In this document: in pieces, positions 1-8,610 of the stretch
Layout of the letters: the number at the start of each line of letters is the position of its first letter
How positions within the stretch are numbered: the stretch's first letter is position 1
Assembly (NCBI GenBank): GCA_028684815.1
Contig: JAQUFE010000010.1
Location: 1-62,112, forward strand
From: Sulfurimonas sp.
GTDB lineage: Bacteria; Campylobacterota; Campylobacteria; Campylobacterales; Sulfurimonadaceae
Length of the DNA stretch: 62,112 nt
Reading direction: 5' to 3'
Program-made: the position numbers and the translations under genes
The notes under the pieces: generated by a model
Told to the model about the DNA's origin: nothing
Seen by the model: the letters and a program-made list of their open reading frames with translations, nothing else
Databases searched by the model: none

Positions 1-766
1 AGTCATGTACATCTTGTAGTGAACTCTCTCGAAGCAATATAACAAATCTATCTGACTCTACCTTGTAGAGTTTTGCTTTTTTATTGATATGATGTTTTAA
101 TATTTTGGCTGTTTTTGATAAAACTTGATTAGAGAAAGCTTTGCCATACTCTTTGTTGATGGTTGAGAAATTAGAGATATCCAAAAGAAGAAGATAGTCA
201 TAATCCCTCTCAAGCATATCAACTTGTAACTTTTGAGCATTTGGTAACTCTGTATGATACTCTTGGTAACACATACGCCTTAACTCCAGCGTTTTTTCTT
301 CTACTTTTTGCTCAAGATTGTTTTTATACTCTTGTAAAGATTTCTCTAACATAATCTTCTTTACTACTTTAGATATGATGTTATAAAACTGCTCAAGCTC
401 AACAGGCTTGAGGATATATCCATCCACTCCATACTTTATACTCTGTATAAAGTAATCTTTATCATCATAGGCAGAAAGTATTAAGATAGGAATATATGAA
501 TCAATAAGCCTTATCTTTTGAATAAGTTCTAAGCCATTTAACCTTGGCATATTTATATCTGTGATGATTAAATCATACCCTTTTAGCTCTATTTTTGCAT
601 AAGCTTGTTCGCCATCTACTGCAGTATCGATCTTTAGAAAAAAAGTCTCTAAGAAGTTCAAAGTAGCTTCTCTAGCTGTTTTATCATCCTCAACATAGAG
701 TAAATTTAGCTTCTTTGTGCTCTTTATCAACTGGGCAAACTGCTCTTTATCCATAAAACTATCCAT
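1..766 (-). CDS. Response regulator with degenerate GGDEF domain, partial
   Basis: The gene runs off the left edge of the window; the first 255 codons are visible. Residues about 18-135 form a CheY-like receiver domain: LLYVEDD near the N-terminus, the phosphoacceptor aspartate in DLIITDINMP, and the conserved lysine in ILKPVE. A coiled-coil linker follows, ending in EQKVEEKTLELR. The start of a GGDEF-fold domain is then visible (LLLLDISNFSTINKEYG, later RFVILL), but the metal-binding aspartates are only partly kept, so it may be a degenerate cyclase serving a downstream EAL domain outside the window. The start at 766 (MDSFMDKEQF) is the first ATG; a second ATG lies four codons in. Role inferred: two-component control of cyclic-di-GMP. 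Confidence 0.8.
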   Translation of the reverse strand, partial: MDSFMDKEQFAQLIKSTKKLNLLYVEDDKTAREATLNFLETFFLKIDTAVDGEQAYAKIELKGYDLIITDINMPRLNGLELIQKIRLIDSYIPILILSAYDDKDYFIQSIKYGVDGYILKPVELEQFYNIISKVVKKIMLEKSLQEYKNNLEQKVEEKTLELRRMCYQEYHTELPNAQKLQVDMLERDYDYLLLLDISNFSTINKEYGKAFSNQVLSKTAKILKHHINKKAKLYKVESDRFVILLRESSLQDVHD

Positions 767-909
767 TAGTTAATTTTAGTTCTTGTGCATTCTAACTTAT
801 AAAAACAAAATTATGATTTAAACGAAAGTTGAAACTCTTTTTAGATAAACTTAGCTTGTAATTTAACACTTTGTAACTTCAACAAAAACCAATTATAAAA
901 GAGACAATA

Positions 910-2373
910 ATGCGATATTATCTTGAGAGAAAAAATATTTTTACAGCCTTAGCTCTCTCTTTTACTTATATATTTCTTGGTTATTTAAGCATAAACTATG
1001 TAACGATGCCATCAGGAATCGCTATTGCGTGGCTTCCAAACTCCATACTCTTGGCATTTTTTCTTATAAAAGATAAAAAGGAGTGGAAGTATTTCATACC
1101 ATTTTTTTTACTAGCTGAGATTGTGGCAGACTATGGAGTCTTTACTACAATTGAAGCATTAGAGTTTGGAATTATAAATGTTTTAGAGACTTCTATCTCC
1201 GCATTTATAATCAAAAAGTTTTCTAAAAATAAAGAGCAAAACTTTACAGATACAAAATACTTTTTAGCCTTTTTTCTAGTAGGGCTAAATATCATGCCAA
1301 TGATAAGTGCTATCTTTGGAGCCTTAGTTTACTATACACAAATAGGCACAGATGCTAGTTTTATCGAGTTTTGGAGGATTTGGTACTTTGGAGATTCTAT
1401 AGGCATTTTACTTCTAACTCCTATCATGGTTATCTTCAAAGAGAACTATAGATCACTAAAAACCTACAAGTTTGACATCCAAAACATAAGCATCGTAGGC
1501 TTTAGCATCTATCTTGCTATTATGCTCTTCTCTTTTAGCGATAGCGATCTTCTTCCGCCAACAACTCCACTTATATTTATATTGCTCCTTTTGTGGGTAG
1601 TTTATAAGCAAGGCATGCTTCCAGCGCTTTTACTGGCTTTTTTTATCTCTCTTATATCCATCTACTACACCTCAGATCTTATAGGTCCATTCTCTATATT
1701 TGGGGCAAAAGAGACTACCATCTACCTTCAAGAGTTTGTAGCTTTACTTTTTATCATCACACTATTTTTTGGAGTTCTTCACAAAGAGCTTAATGACTCA
1801 AAAAAAGAACTAGAAGAGTTAAACAACACCTTAGAGATGAAGATTGAGCAAAAAACAAAATCTCTAGTCCTAGCAAATGAAAAACTAAACCACTTAGCAT
1901 CTAAAGACTCACTAACGAACATCTTTAATAGACGGATGGTGGACGAGTACCTTTTGCAAGAAGTAGCAAGGTCAAAAAGGCATAAAGACCCTCTCTCTTT
2001 AATCATGATAGATATTGACCATTTTAAAGAAGTAAATGATATCTACGGTCATCAAGTTGGGGATGAAGTCATAGTAAAGACGACTGAAATTATCTCTAGT
2101 AGCATTAGAGTATCAGATATTTTTGGGAGATGGGGCGGCGAGGAGTTTATAATTTTACTACCAAAGAGTGACCTAACGAGTGCGACTACGCTTGCCCAAA
2201 ACCTCAGAGAAAAGGTTCAAAATCACGAGTTTAGCAGAGTTGGTAAAAAAACTATAAGTTTGGGAGTGACACAACTTACAGAAGATGATGATATATTATC
2301 TTTTGTAAGAAGAAGTGATGACGCTCTTTATAAAGCCAAAAAAAGTGGAAGAAACAGAGTCGTTAGTATCTAA
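910..2373 (+). CDS. MASE1-GGDEF membrane diguanylate cyclase
   Basis: Makes cyclic-di-GMP from two GTP at the inner membrane. Residues 1 to about 290 contain 8 or so hydrophobic segments of MASE1 type (early motif INYVTMPSGIAIAWLPNS, later FGDSIGILLLTPI). A coiled coil (about 293-330) leads into a GGDEF domain (about 335-487). The active site GGEEF is at residues 409-413 and an inhibitory RxxD site (RVSD, 400-403) lies five residues before it, so both catalysis and product inhibition look intact. The 487 aa length is normal for the family. The ATG at 910 follows a weak purine stretch (AAAAGAGAC). It stands alone between two intergenic regions. Confidence 0.92.
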   Translation: MRYYLERKNIFTALALSFTYIFLGYLSINYVTMPSGIAIAWLPNSILLAFFLIKDKKEWKYFIPFFLLAEIVADYGVFTTIEALEFGIINVLETSISAFIIKKFSKNKEQNFTDTKYFLAFFLVGLNIMPMISAIFGALVYYTQIGTDASFIEFWRIWYFGDSIGILLLTPIMVIFKENYRSLKTYKFDIQNISIVGFSIYLAIMLFSFSDSDLLPPTTPLIFILLLLWVVYKQGMLPALLLAFFISLISIYYTSDLIGPFSIFGAKETTIYLQEFVALLFIITLFFGVLHKELNDSKKELEELNNTLEMKIEQKTKSLVLANEKLNHLASKDSLTNIFNRRMVDEYLLQEVARSKRHKDPLSLIMIDIDHFKEVNDIYGHQVGDEVIVKTTEIISSSIRVSDIFGRWGGEEFIILLPKSDLTSATTLAQNLREKVQNHEFSRVGKKTISLGVTQLTEDDDILSFVRRSDDALYKAKKSGRNRVVSI

Positions 2374-2444
2374 ATTTTTTACTTAGACTTAAAGCTATTT
2401 GACTACAATTAGACAAAAATTAACCTAAAAGATATTAACACAAC

Positions 2445-2597
2445 ATGCAACCAAAAGGTTTTGGAAGATACTACTTCTCATTAGCAGCCATACAAGCACA
2501 CGCTTCAGAGCAAAAACTCTTAGCATCCTTTGCATCTGCATCCACACTAGATGGTAAACCACTAACTATAAAAATAACCTCTCCACCCTCTTCTTAA
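2445..2597 (+). CDS. Possible 50-aa ORF, uncertain
   Basis: A short ATG-to-TAA reading frame (starts MQPKGFGRYYFSLAAIQAHA, ends ITSPPSS) sits between the cyclase gene and a repeat block. No clear ribosome binding site or family match is seen. It could be a decayed 5' end of a gene interrupted by the repeats that begin about 15 bases later, or chance. Confidence 0.2.
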   Translation: MQPKGFGRYYFSLAAIQAHASEQKLLASFASASTLDGKPLTIKITSPPSS

Positions 2598-2610
2598 TTT
2601 TTTAAATAAC

Positions 2611-3071
2611 TGTGCGCTCTGAACAATCAGATAAGTTAGATCCTGAATCAAGTTCAGGATGACAGGTTGTTGTTCTGAATGACAGTTTGTTTGTTCAAGA
2701 CGACAGTTCGGGACGACAGCCTATTTGTTCAGAATGACAGCTTATTTGTTCCAAAATGACTCGTGTCCCGTCATTCCGTGCTTGACACGGAATCTAGTTT
2801 ATAGGTCAATCAGTAAGTTGGATCCTGAATCAAGTTCAGGATGACAGGTTGTTATTCAAGACGACAGTTCAGGATGACAGCTTATTTGTTCCAAAATGAC
2901 TCGTGTCCCGTCATTCCGTGCTTGACACGGAATCTAGTTTATAGGTCAATCAGTAAGTTGGATCCTGAATCAAGTTCAGGATGACAGCTTATTTGTTCCA
3001 AAATGACTCGTGTTTCGTCATTCCGTGCTTGACACGGAATCTAGTTTATAGACCAATCAGAGTGTCCAACT
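2611..3071. repeat. Family-1 palindromic repeat, tandem composite
   Basis: About 460 bases made almost only of family-1 units. The left hairpin GATCCTGAATCAAGTTCAGG and the right hairpin TTCCGTGCTTGACACGGAA each occur three times in alternation, linked by ATGACAG/TTTGTTC filler. The outer edges carry the family ends (CTCTGA... and ...AATCAGAG). The block separates the cyclase gene from the TonB receptor and fills the space where a receptor regulatory region would be expected; no cobalamin riboswitch was recognised in it. Confidence 0.9.
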
Positions 3072-3117
3072 ATAAACAAATCTAAAACAATTATTGAAAT
3101 TAAGGAAACTATCTCAC

Positions 3118-5046
3118 ATGAAAAAAGATATAAAATTATCATTAATCCTTGTCGCTCTTATGAGTTCACTCCAAGCCGAGACTTCAGATGCTATAGTCTT
3201 AAGTCCCCTTAGTGTTACTTCAACTGCCATAAAAACAGATGAGCTAAAATCTACAGATGCAGTAGAAATCTACACACAAGAAGATATACAAAAGGCTCAC
3301 TCTCAAAATATTTATGAGTTTTTAAACTCTCAAACATCTGTCACAGCAACTCCGAGTTATGGAAATCCTTTTACTCAAAAACTAGATATGAGAGGTTTTG
3401 GTAACAGTGGCTATCAAAATATAGTAGTAACTATAAATGGTCGGAAGTTAAACAACATAGATAGCGTACCTCAGCTGCTCTCCTCTATCTCGCCATCATC
3501 TGTTAGCCGTATAGAGATTATAAAATCTAGCGGAATAGTTTTAGGTGGAGATGGTGCAAATGCAGGCGTTATAAATATCATTACAAAACAAAACAACGAT
3601 AAAGAGGTCTCTTTTTATCTAGGTACTTACGGCGTGGCAGATGCTTCCTTTTATGTTGGTCATAAAGATGAGAAACTATCCGTCTCAGCAAGTGGTGAAG
3701 CACAAAAAAGCAATGGCATAAGAGAGATAGACAGCGATGGAAATAGAGATAAAAATAAATTCTCAACAGGTAGTCTAAGCCTTGCTTATCAGGTAACCGA
3801 CGAGCTAGAGTTAAGCCTTGGTGCTGCATTTACAAGAACAGATGTTCTCTACGCTGGGGCAATGACAAAAGATGAGTATAAAGATAGTCCTAGGCAAAGA
3901 GGTTTTGGAAGTGTATCTCACCAACAATATGATAGTAACGCTATAAACGCTGGCATAAAGTACTTTATAAATGACAAATTTTCACTAAATGCAAGTGTTT
4001 CACAGGAGAAAAAGAAGTCCATTTATCTGCCTCCTTCTTGGCCTTATGAAGCCAACTATGAGTATAACTCGCTCTTGGCATCTATGGATTACGCTAGTGA
4101 TAATTTATCTCTTAAAGTAGGTGTTGATGGGTTTGATGGAGATAGAAAAGGCTCAGATAACACAACTAGTAAAAATAACAAAGCTGCTTTTATTATGGCT
4201 AACTATAGAGTAGGAAACTCAAGTTTTAAAGCAGGTTATAGACTTGAAAATGCAGCTTATATATATGATAGCTATATGACTCATTTAAAACAAGATGACA
4301 ATCTTTATGGTGCTGAGCTTGGATATAACTATCTCATTAACAAAGAGAGCTCACTCTTTGTAAGCTACGCTCACTCTTTTCAATCACCAGATATAGATAG
4401 TTTTTTTGCAGCAACACCCCCTTCATGGGCGATAAATTTTAATGGCTTTATAAAACCCTCAAAGGTTGATACTTACTCTCTTGGTTATAACAATATAATT
4501 AAGCACAATAAATTTAAAATCTCGCTCTACTACGCTGATTTAAAAGATGAGATTTATATGCAACCGATTACTTTTAAAAACACAAATATAGATAAGTCGT
4601 ATAAATATGGAGTTGATTTGTATGACAAGTATATTATTAGCCCAAAGTTTAGCATAGCACTAAACTACAACTATGTTCAAGCCATCATTGACAAAGAAAG
4701 AGAGGGTATGAGTGATTATTCAGGAAACAAACTCCCTGGTGTATCAAACCACAACATAAAAGCTACGCTAGGCTACACTCCAAACAAGGCTACAACTATC
4801 TACTTAACTCAGAGTTACCGCTCAAAAGCTTACGCCGCAGATGATTTTAACAACAACTTCTCTCAAAAGCAAGATGCCTACATGAGTACAGATATCTCTA
4901 TCACTTATGCCAAAGAGTCTTGGGAAGTTTTTGCTAAAATAAACAATCTCTTTAACCAGAAAAATGGTTTGTGGATATATGATAATGCCATCTACCCTGT
5001 AGATTTTACAACAACAGCTTTGGCTGGATTTAAGTTAAAATATTAG
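3118..5046 (+). CDS. TonB-dependent outer-membrane receptor
   Basis: Outer-membrane active-transport receptor for a metal chelate or corrinoid. The start used here (MKKDIKLSLILVALMSSLQA) gives a proper signal peptide cleaved near residue 20 and has an AAGGAA ribosome site; a TTG 24 bases upstream (3094) would only add eight residues. An N-terminal plug domain follows (about 35-150: LSPLSVTSTAIKTDEL, DMRGFGNSGYQNIVVTINGR, RIEIIKSSG). The remainder is an aromatic-rich beta barrel whose last strand ends in a TonB-receptor-like AGFKLKY. Length 642 aa is typical. It heads a binding protein-ATPase-permease series, so it is very likely the outer gate of that importer. Confidence 0.92.
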   Translation: MKKDIKLSLILVALMSSLQAETSDAIVLSPLSVTSTAIKTDELKSTDAVEIYTQEDIQKAHSQNIYEFLNSQTSVTATPSYGNPFTQKLDMRGFGNSGYQNIVVTINGRKLNNIDSVPQLLSSISPSSVSRIEIIKSSGIVLGGDGANAGVINIITKQNNDKEVSFYLGTYGVADASFYVGHKDEKLSVSASGEAQKSNGIREIDSDGNRDKNKFSTGSLSLAYQVTDELELSLGAAFTRTDVLYAGAMTKDEYKDSPRQRGFGSVSHQQYDSNAINAGIKYFINDKFSLNASVSQEKKKSIYLPPSWPYEANYEYNSLLASMDYASDNLSLKVGVDGFDGDRKGSDNTTSKNNKAAFIMANYRVGNSSFKAGYRLENAAYIYDSYMTHLKQDDNLYGAELGYNYLINKESSLFVSYAHSFQSPDIDSFFAATPPSWAINFNGFIKPSKVDTYSLGYNNIIKHNKFKISLYYADLKDEIYMQPITFKNTNIDKSYKYGVDLYDKYIISPKFSIALNYNYVQAIIDKEREGMSDYSGNKLPGVSNHNIKATLGYTPNKATTIYLTQSYRSKAYAADDFNNNFSQKQDAYMSTDISITYAKESWEVFAKINNLFNQKNGLWIYDNAIYPVDFTTTALAGFKLKY

Positions 5047-5067
5047 ACATTTTAAAAGGAGAGACTC

Positions 5068-5895
5068 ATCAAAGTTTTTATATTAATCTTACTTTTTATC
5101 TTTAGCCTTGATGCAAAAGAGAGACTTGTCTCTCTTAGTCCTTCCATCACAGAGATAATCTATGCACTTCAAAAAGGCGATGAGCTTGTTGGAACTTCTA
5201 GCTACTCACTTTATCCAAAAGAGGCACAAAAACTCCATATTATTGGAGACTACTCAAGCCCGCATATAGAGAAGATTTTAGAATTAAATCCTAGCCTCGT
5301 CATAGGAGAAGATTTCAACCAGGAGACACAAGAGAAGCTAAAACACTTTGGTATAACAACACTAACATTAAGATTAAAAACTATAACAGATATAAAAAAC
5401 TCCATAGAAAAATTAGCTAAAGCCATAGGCTCGAAAGAGGCCAAAAAACTCATACAAAGTATAGATGATGCCATAAAAGATGCCCATAAAAACTCCCATT
5501 CACACAGTGTTATGATAGTTTACGGACTAAAAGAGGATTTAAGTTCAGCCACTTATGTAGCAGGAAGAGATATCTTTTTTGATGATATTATAAAGCTATG
5601 TGCTAACACTAACGCTTACACAGCTAACTCAAACAAACAGCCAGTTCTTAGTTATGAAAATATCATAGCACTTAATCCAGATCAGATTATCATCCTACAC
5701 TCTCATGCGACAGAATCAGGAGTAGATGCAAAAAAAGCTCTACAAGCGTGGTATAGACTCCCAACAAATGCATCAAGAAACAAAAATATTAGCATTGTAG
5801 ATGAGGACTATCTCCATATCCCATCGCATCGTATTGCGCTTACTATTAAAAAACTCTCAGATGAGATGCGAAGCTATAAGATGAGCCACAGATGA
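5068..5895 (+). CDS. Periplasmic binding protein (BtuF/FhuD-like), apparent ATC start
   Basis: Substrate-binding subunit of the importer. Translation from 5068 gives 275 aa: a short signal peptide (KVFILILLFIFSLDA), then the cobalamin/siderophore binding-protein opening RLVSLSPSITEIIYALQKG, a middle helix region, and a C-terminal lobe (YENIIALNPDQIIIL). There is no ATG, GTG or TTG between an in-frame TAA (5053-5055) and the mature protein. The only position correctly spaced from a strong AAAAGGAG site is ATC at 5068, followed by AAAGTT. Either ATC is the initiator or an ATG has mutated; the first internal ATG (5512) would delete half of the protein. The stop overlaps the ATPase start (ATGA). 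Confidence 0.85.
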   Translation: MKVFILILLFIFSLDAKERLVSLSPSITEIIYALQKGDELVGTSSYSLYPKEAQKLHIIGDYSSPHIEKILELNPSLVIGEDFNQETQEKLKHFGITTLTLRLKTITDIKNSIEKLAKAIGSKEAKKLIQSIDDAIKDAHKNSHSHSVMIVYGLKEDLSSATYVAGRDIFFDDIIKLCANTNAYTANSNKQPVLSYENIIALNPDQIIILHSHATESGVDAKKALQAWYRLPTNASRNKNISIVDEDYLHIPSHRIALTIKKLSDEMRSYKMSHR

Positions 5896-6623
5896 TAAAA
5901 CTAGACTCGCTTAAGATAAGTTACCAAGATAGAGTCATACTAGAAGATATCTCACTATCTATCACTGGGCATCTAAATATCTTAGGAGCAAATGGTAGTG
6001 GAAAAAGTACACTTGCAAAGGCTATTTGTGGGCTTATCCAGTATGATGGAGCCATCAGCATTGATGGAAAAAACATTAAAGAACTTCCTCTCAAACAAAG
6101 AGCGAAACTACTCACTTATATACCTACCAAACTAGAAGTTTATGATGAGTTTATTAGTGTAGAAGAGTTTGTGCTTCTGGGTAGATTTGCCTATAAAGAT
6201 AGTTTTTTTGACTACTCTAGCAATGATAAAAAGATAGCCAAAAACACCCTAGAGTTTTTAAATATCTCACACCTCGCATCTCACACTCTAAGCTCACTTA
6301 GTTCTGGCGAAGCACAGCTTATCTCTTTGGCATCTGCACTTGTTGCGCAGAGCAAAATCATTATCCTTGATGAGCCAACTGCAAACCTCGACCCACACAA
6401 CGCAAAAGTGATAGCAAAGCATATAAAAGGCTTAAAAGAGTATCATCAAATCATCTTAATCACGCATGATTTAGAACTTGCTTCTTTCATTAACTCGCCA
6501 ACGCTCTTTTTAAAAAACGAAGCTGCCTCTTACTATGAAAAATATGATGAGTTTTATAATGAGGCGAAACTAGAAGAGCTTTACGGTGCCACTTTTGATG
6601 GCTTGGCGGTACGATATGATTAG
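5892..6623 (+). CDS. ABC transporter ATPase (BtuD/FecE/FhuC-like)
   Basis: Cytoplasmic ATPase driving the importer. Visible motifs are Walker A GANGSGKST (32-40), signature LSSGEAQ (about 135-141), Walker B IIILDEPT with D160/E161, and the H-loop ITHD. Length 243 aa is normal. Its ATG overlaps the binding-protein stop by four bases and its 3' end overlaps the permease start by eight, so the three are translationally coupled. Confidence 0.93.
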   Translation: MIKLDSLKISYQDRVILEDISLSITGHLNILGANGSGKSTLAKAICGLIQYDGAISIDGKNIKELPLKQRAKLLTYIPTKLEVYDEFISVEEFVLLGRFAYKDSFFDYSSNDKKIAKNTLEFLNISHLASHTLSSLSSGEAQLISLASALVAQSKIIILDEPTANLDPHNAKVIAKHIKGLKEYHQIILITHDLELASFINSPTLFLKNEAASYYEKYDEFYNEAKLEELYGATFDGLAVRYD

Positions 6624-7581
6624 GTTTTTAATCTGGATTTTTTTGCTTTTTATACTTCTAGCATCTGGATTTATCGGCGCTATCTATCTTGATGTTGGGG
6701 AGGTCTTTACAAACGGTACTCTCGCACACTCTATCTTTTTTGAGCTAAGACTTCCACGTGTTATCTTTGCTTTTACAGCTGGAGCCATACTCGCTCTTTG
6801 TGGACTTTTATACCAATCTCTCTTTAGAAACGCTCTTATGACACCCTACACTCTTGGAGTCTCAAGTGGTGCAATTTTAGGAGCTGGAATTGCGATTAAG
6901 CTTGGTCTTGGAAGTTTAGCTTTTGGCATAGCTTCCATCAGTCTCTTTGGTTTTTTCGGAGCCATGCTCAGTGTGCTTCTGCTTCTCTACTTAACACGAT
7001 TTTTAAAGCACTCTCACTTTGAGTCACTTCTACTCCTTGGTATCGCCCTATCGCTCTTTTACACATCTGCACTCATGATAATCTTCTACCTTGGAAGTGC
7101 AATGCAAAACGATATGCTTCTTCGCTTTAGCATGGGTTCTCTCTCTATCATAGGCTGGACTCATCCCATAACTCTTAGCATCATAGCTCTACTTCTCTTT
7201 ATCACTATCTTTCTTTACAGACATGAGTTGCAACTCTTTAGCATCTCAGATGAGGGCGCAAAACTTAGAGGAGTTGATACCAAAAAGGTTACACTTTTAC
7301 TTCTTTTAGTCTCATCTTTTGCTATTGGTGTTCTTGTGAGTGTGAGTGGGCCTATAGGCTTTGTGGGGCTTATAGTTCCTCATATAGTTGCAAAACTACA
7401 CCGTGAACCTGTAAATAAACGCATAACAAAAACAGCCCTCTTTGGAGGTTTTTTCTTAGTTTTTTGTGACACTATAACAAGAGCCATCCCCACTCAAAGC
7501 GAGCTACCTATTGGCATCATTACAGCACTAATTGGCGGACCATTTTTTATATATCTCATTATTAGTAGAAGTAAGAGTTAG
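6616..7581 (+). CDS. FecCD/BtuC-family ABC permease
   Basis: Inner-membrane channel subunit of the FecCD family with about nine to ten hydrophobic helices. Family marks are RLPRVIFAFTAGAILALCGL near the N-terminus and SGPIGFVGLIVPHIVAKL in the ATPase-contact region. The start chosen is ATG 6616 (MIRFLIWIF), which opens directly on the first helix; a GTG at 6586 would add ten residues. The gene overlaps the ATPase by 8 nt and converges on the next gene with a 4-bp overlap. Substrate (cobalamin, heme or ferric siderophore) cannot be fixed from sequence; the binding protein looks most like corrinoid binders. Confidence 0.92.
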   Translation: MIRFLIWIFLLFILLASGFIGAIYLDVGEVFTNGTLAHSIFFELRLPRVIFAFTAGAILALCGLLYQSLFRNALMTPYTLGVSSGAILGAGIAIKLGLGSLAFGIASISLFGFFGAMLSVLLLLYLTRFLKHSHFESLLLLGIALSLFYTSALMIIFYLGSAMQNDMLLRFSMGSLSIIGWTHPITLSIIALLLFITIFLYRHELQLFSISDEGAKLRGVDTKKVTLLLLLVSSFAIGVLVSVSGPIGFVGLIVPHIVAKLHREPVNKRITKTALFGGFFLVFCDTITRAIPTQSELPIGIITALIGGPFFIYLIISRSKS

Positions 7582-8234
7582 GGCTTAATCTCTATACTTA
7601 GGGTTGTTGTATGGATTATCTCATCACATTTTATTCCATCGCCCTTTTGAGAGTAGGATGCTGTAATCTTTTGAAGCCCAAGCTTTTTTAACTCAACACT
7701 CGCATATCCAAATCTATCACTCTTAGTGACAACTTTTTTATTATAAAGAATGTCAACACCTGCCTTTGGCCTACCAAAAGCAGTAACTATGAGCTTCACT
7801 CTATCTCCCACTTCTACTTTTTTAAGCACCTCTCTTGGAGATAACTCAAAAGGAGCATTGAAGAGTTTAATAGCATCACTTTTGTAGATTTCTTTGATGG
7901 ATTCAACACTCTCAAAACTCTTAAGTGGAATTTTTGTTTTATCTTTTGAGAGTTTTTTCGTTCCAAATGGCGTTTTAGTATAGTAAACTCGCTTTAGCTC
8001 TACAAACAACGCTTCGCAGTCCTCCCTCTGCATCTTATCCTCTAACTCAAAAATCTTGTTTTCCTTCAAGCAAGAGAGTTTTGCTATCTCTTCTTCTGTG
8101 ATTTTTTTACCCTTTATTGTGGCTGCTTGCATCATTTTTTGCCCATAATATAAAGCTGCTATATCATCTACCCAAATTTCATTAGCTACAAGTGTGCTAC
8201 AAAGAGCTAAAATCATTAATATTCTTTTATTCAT
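7578..8234 (-). CDS. DUF4198-like periplasmic protein
   Basis: A 218-aa secreted protein with signal peptide MNKRILMILALCSTLVANE. The C-terminal part (about 130-218) reads like the carboxypeptidase-like/DUF4198 fold often found beside metal and cobalamin transporters: GDRVKLIVTAFGRPKAGVDI, SDRFGYASVELKKLG, then a closing beta strand TTTLSIEIKP. The first 120 residues are charged and unrecognised. It converges on the permease gene with a 4-bp overlap. Function unknown; a role in metal or cofactor uptake is suggested only by the neighbours. Confidence 0.6.
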   Translation of the reverse strand: MNKRILMILALCSTLVANEIWVDDIAALYYGQKMMQAATIKGKKITEEEIAKLSCLKENKIFELEDKMQREDCEALFVELKRVYYTKTPFGTKKLSKDKTKIPLKSFESVESIKEIYKSDAIKLFNAPFELSPREVLKKVEVGDRVKLIVTAFGRPKAGVDILYNKKVVTKSDRFGYASVELKKLGLQKITASYSQKGDGIKCDEIIHTTTLSIEIKP

Positions 8235-8269
8235 AGTGCTATTATCCCCTCTTTGTTATAAATTTACAT

Positions 8270-8430
8270 GAGTGCTCTGAAGAATTATTAAGCTAGATCC
8301 TGAATCAAGTTCAGGATGACGCATATTCCGTCATTCCATGCTTAACACGGAATCTAGTTTGATGACTCGTGTCCCGTCATTCCGTGCTTGACACGGAATC
8401 TAGTTTATAGATTAATCAGAGGGTTTAAAT
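8270..8430. repeat. Family-1 palindromic repeat
   Basis: Left end GAGTGCTCTGAAGAATTATT with the hairpin GATCCTGAATCAAGTTCAGG, then two copies of the right hairpin (one with a CCATGCTTAACACGG variant), closing with TTTATAGATTAATCAGAGGG. It lies between divergently transcribed genes. Confidence 0.88.
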
Positions 8431-8573
8431 ATAAAAGAGTCATTATAGCAATTTTAAGGCTAAAGAGCTTTACTGCACTACATGAGAAGATACAAATGGG
8501 TTACAATTAGAACTAATCGCAAATATGGGGATTTTCTAGCGACTAGTAAAGATTCTTTAAGTACTTTTTCTGC

Positions 8574-8579
8574 TATAAT
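8574..8579 (+). promoter_or_regulatory. Promoter -10 box for the heme chemoreceptor
   Basis: A perfect TATAAT preceded by TGC, 32 bases before the start codon. A T-rich upstream stretch is present without a clear -35 box, as usual for sigma-70 promoters of Campylobacterota. AGGA lies 8-11 nt before the ATG at 8611. Confidence 0.6.
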
Positions 8580-8610
8580 TTAAAAAATCAACAATTCCTA
8601 GGACGTCATA

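Noticed and set aside
2611-3071. CRISPR array
   Set aside because: Repeats are palindromic blocks of unequal spacing with repeated filler rather than unique spacers, and no cas gene is nearby.
2598-3117. Cobalamin riboswitch before the TonB receptor
   Set aside because: No B12-box-like GCCACTG or matching fold was found; the region is filled with family-1 repeats.
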